In this document: piece after piece, positions 5,033-5,197 of the stretch | How positions within the stretch are numbered: position 1 is the stretch's first letter | Layout of the letters: each line of letters opens with the position of its first letter | From: a bacterium | GTDB taxonomy: Bacteria > UBA9089 > UBA9088 > JAGUXG01 | Assembly (NCBI GenBank): GCA_030018505.1 | Contig: JASEHO010000089.1 | Coordinates: 1,323-6,519 of the forward strand | Direction: 5' to 3' | Length of the DNA stretch: 5,197 nucleotides | Made by a program: the position numbers and the translations under genes | The notes under the pieces: generated by a model | Seen by the model: only the letters and a program-made list of their open reading frames with translations | What the model was told of the DNA's origin: nothing | The model's database searches: none

Positions 5033-5111
5033 GGAAATTTGTAACTATTTACCTGCCTGAAGTGTAACGAAGGAAAAAGGGGAAACAGAGGAAAAATGGA
5101 AAAAATCATTT

Positions 5112-5136
5112 CAAAATTAGCAATGCAAAATTAGCA
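5112..5136. repeat. Direct repeat CAAAATTAGCA x2, 14-bp period
   Basis: CAAAATTAGCA occurs at 5112-5122 and again at 5126-5136. The 14-bp period is twice the heptad seen elsewhere in the window. AATGC (5122-5126) and GCATT (5134-5138) can form a weak 5-bp stem followed by TTT. This is too weak to call as the terminator of the fusion gene. The stretch upstream (5069-5105) is almost pure purine. No gene is seen from 5033 to the end. Confidence 0.6.
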
Positions 5137-5197
5137 TTTTAAGGCTCATCCCGGATTATAGTGCACAAGGTATGGATAGGGTCTAAATACTCCTATA

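Noticed and set aside
5096..5134. A 12-codon frame MEKIISKLAMQN preceded by AGAGGA.
   Set aside because: It is very short, lies in purine-rich and repeat DNA, and nothing supports translation.

Overview
The window is bacterial chromosomal DNA, AT-rich, from a diderm (Gram-negative-type) organism. It carries bacterial-type ribosomal protein genes (L11, L1, L10), an exported beta-barrel outer-membrane protein ending in Phe, and a nucleotide-sugar enzyme of the kind that makes O-antigen sugars. The heptanucleotide repeats and the structured intergenic repeat suggest a repeat-tolerant genome, possibly of an uncultivated lineage. I cannot assign a phylum from sequence alone.

Layout, all genes on the + strand. 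Bases 1-125 hold no gene: a 7-bp tandem array (1-77) is followed by a second, unrelated 7-bp array (91-111). Bases 126-1792 are the tightly packed rplK-rplA-rplJ cluster, with a third 7-bp repeat at the rplK/rplA junction and a 4-nt ATGA overlap between rplA and rplJ. The expected next genes, rplL and rpoB, are absent. Instead, 1793-2162 is a non-coding gap holding two identical 64-bp copies of an element that can fold into a perfect three-way junction, then a candidate promoter and a doubled Shine-Dalgarno sequence. These lead into a secreted 194-aa beta-barrel protein (2163-2747). After another short gap with an extended -10 promoter comes a 713-aa fusion (2891-5032). Its N-terminal half is an RmlD-like NDP-sugar reductase. 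Its C-terminal half is an RfbH/E1-type 3-dehydratase, recognised by His in place of the PLP lysine and by [2Fe-2S] cysteines. The last 165 bases are non-coding, with a purine-rich stretch and a 14-bp-period repeat.

Functionally there are two unrelated blocks. One is translation machinery: the L1 stalk, the GTPase-centre protein L11, and the L7/L12 anchor L10. The other is cell-envelope genes: an outer-membrane barrel and 3,6-dideoxyhexose synthesis for surface polysaccharide. The structured repeats sit exactly at the switch between the blocks. The two most notable points are the duplicated three-way-junction element, whose two hairpins differ by compensatory base-pair changes, and the fusion of a sugar 3-dehydratase to a sugar 4-keto-reductase-like domain.
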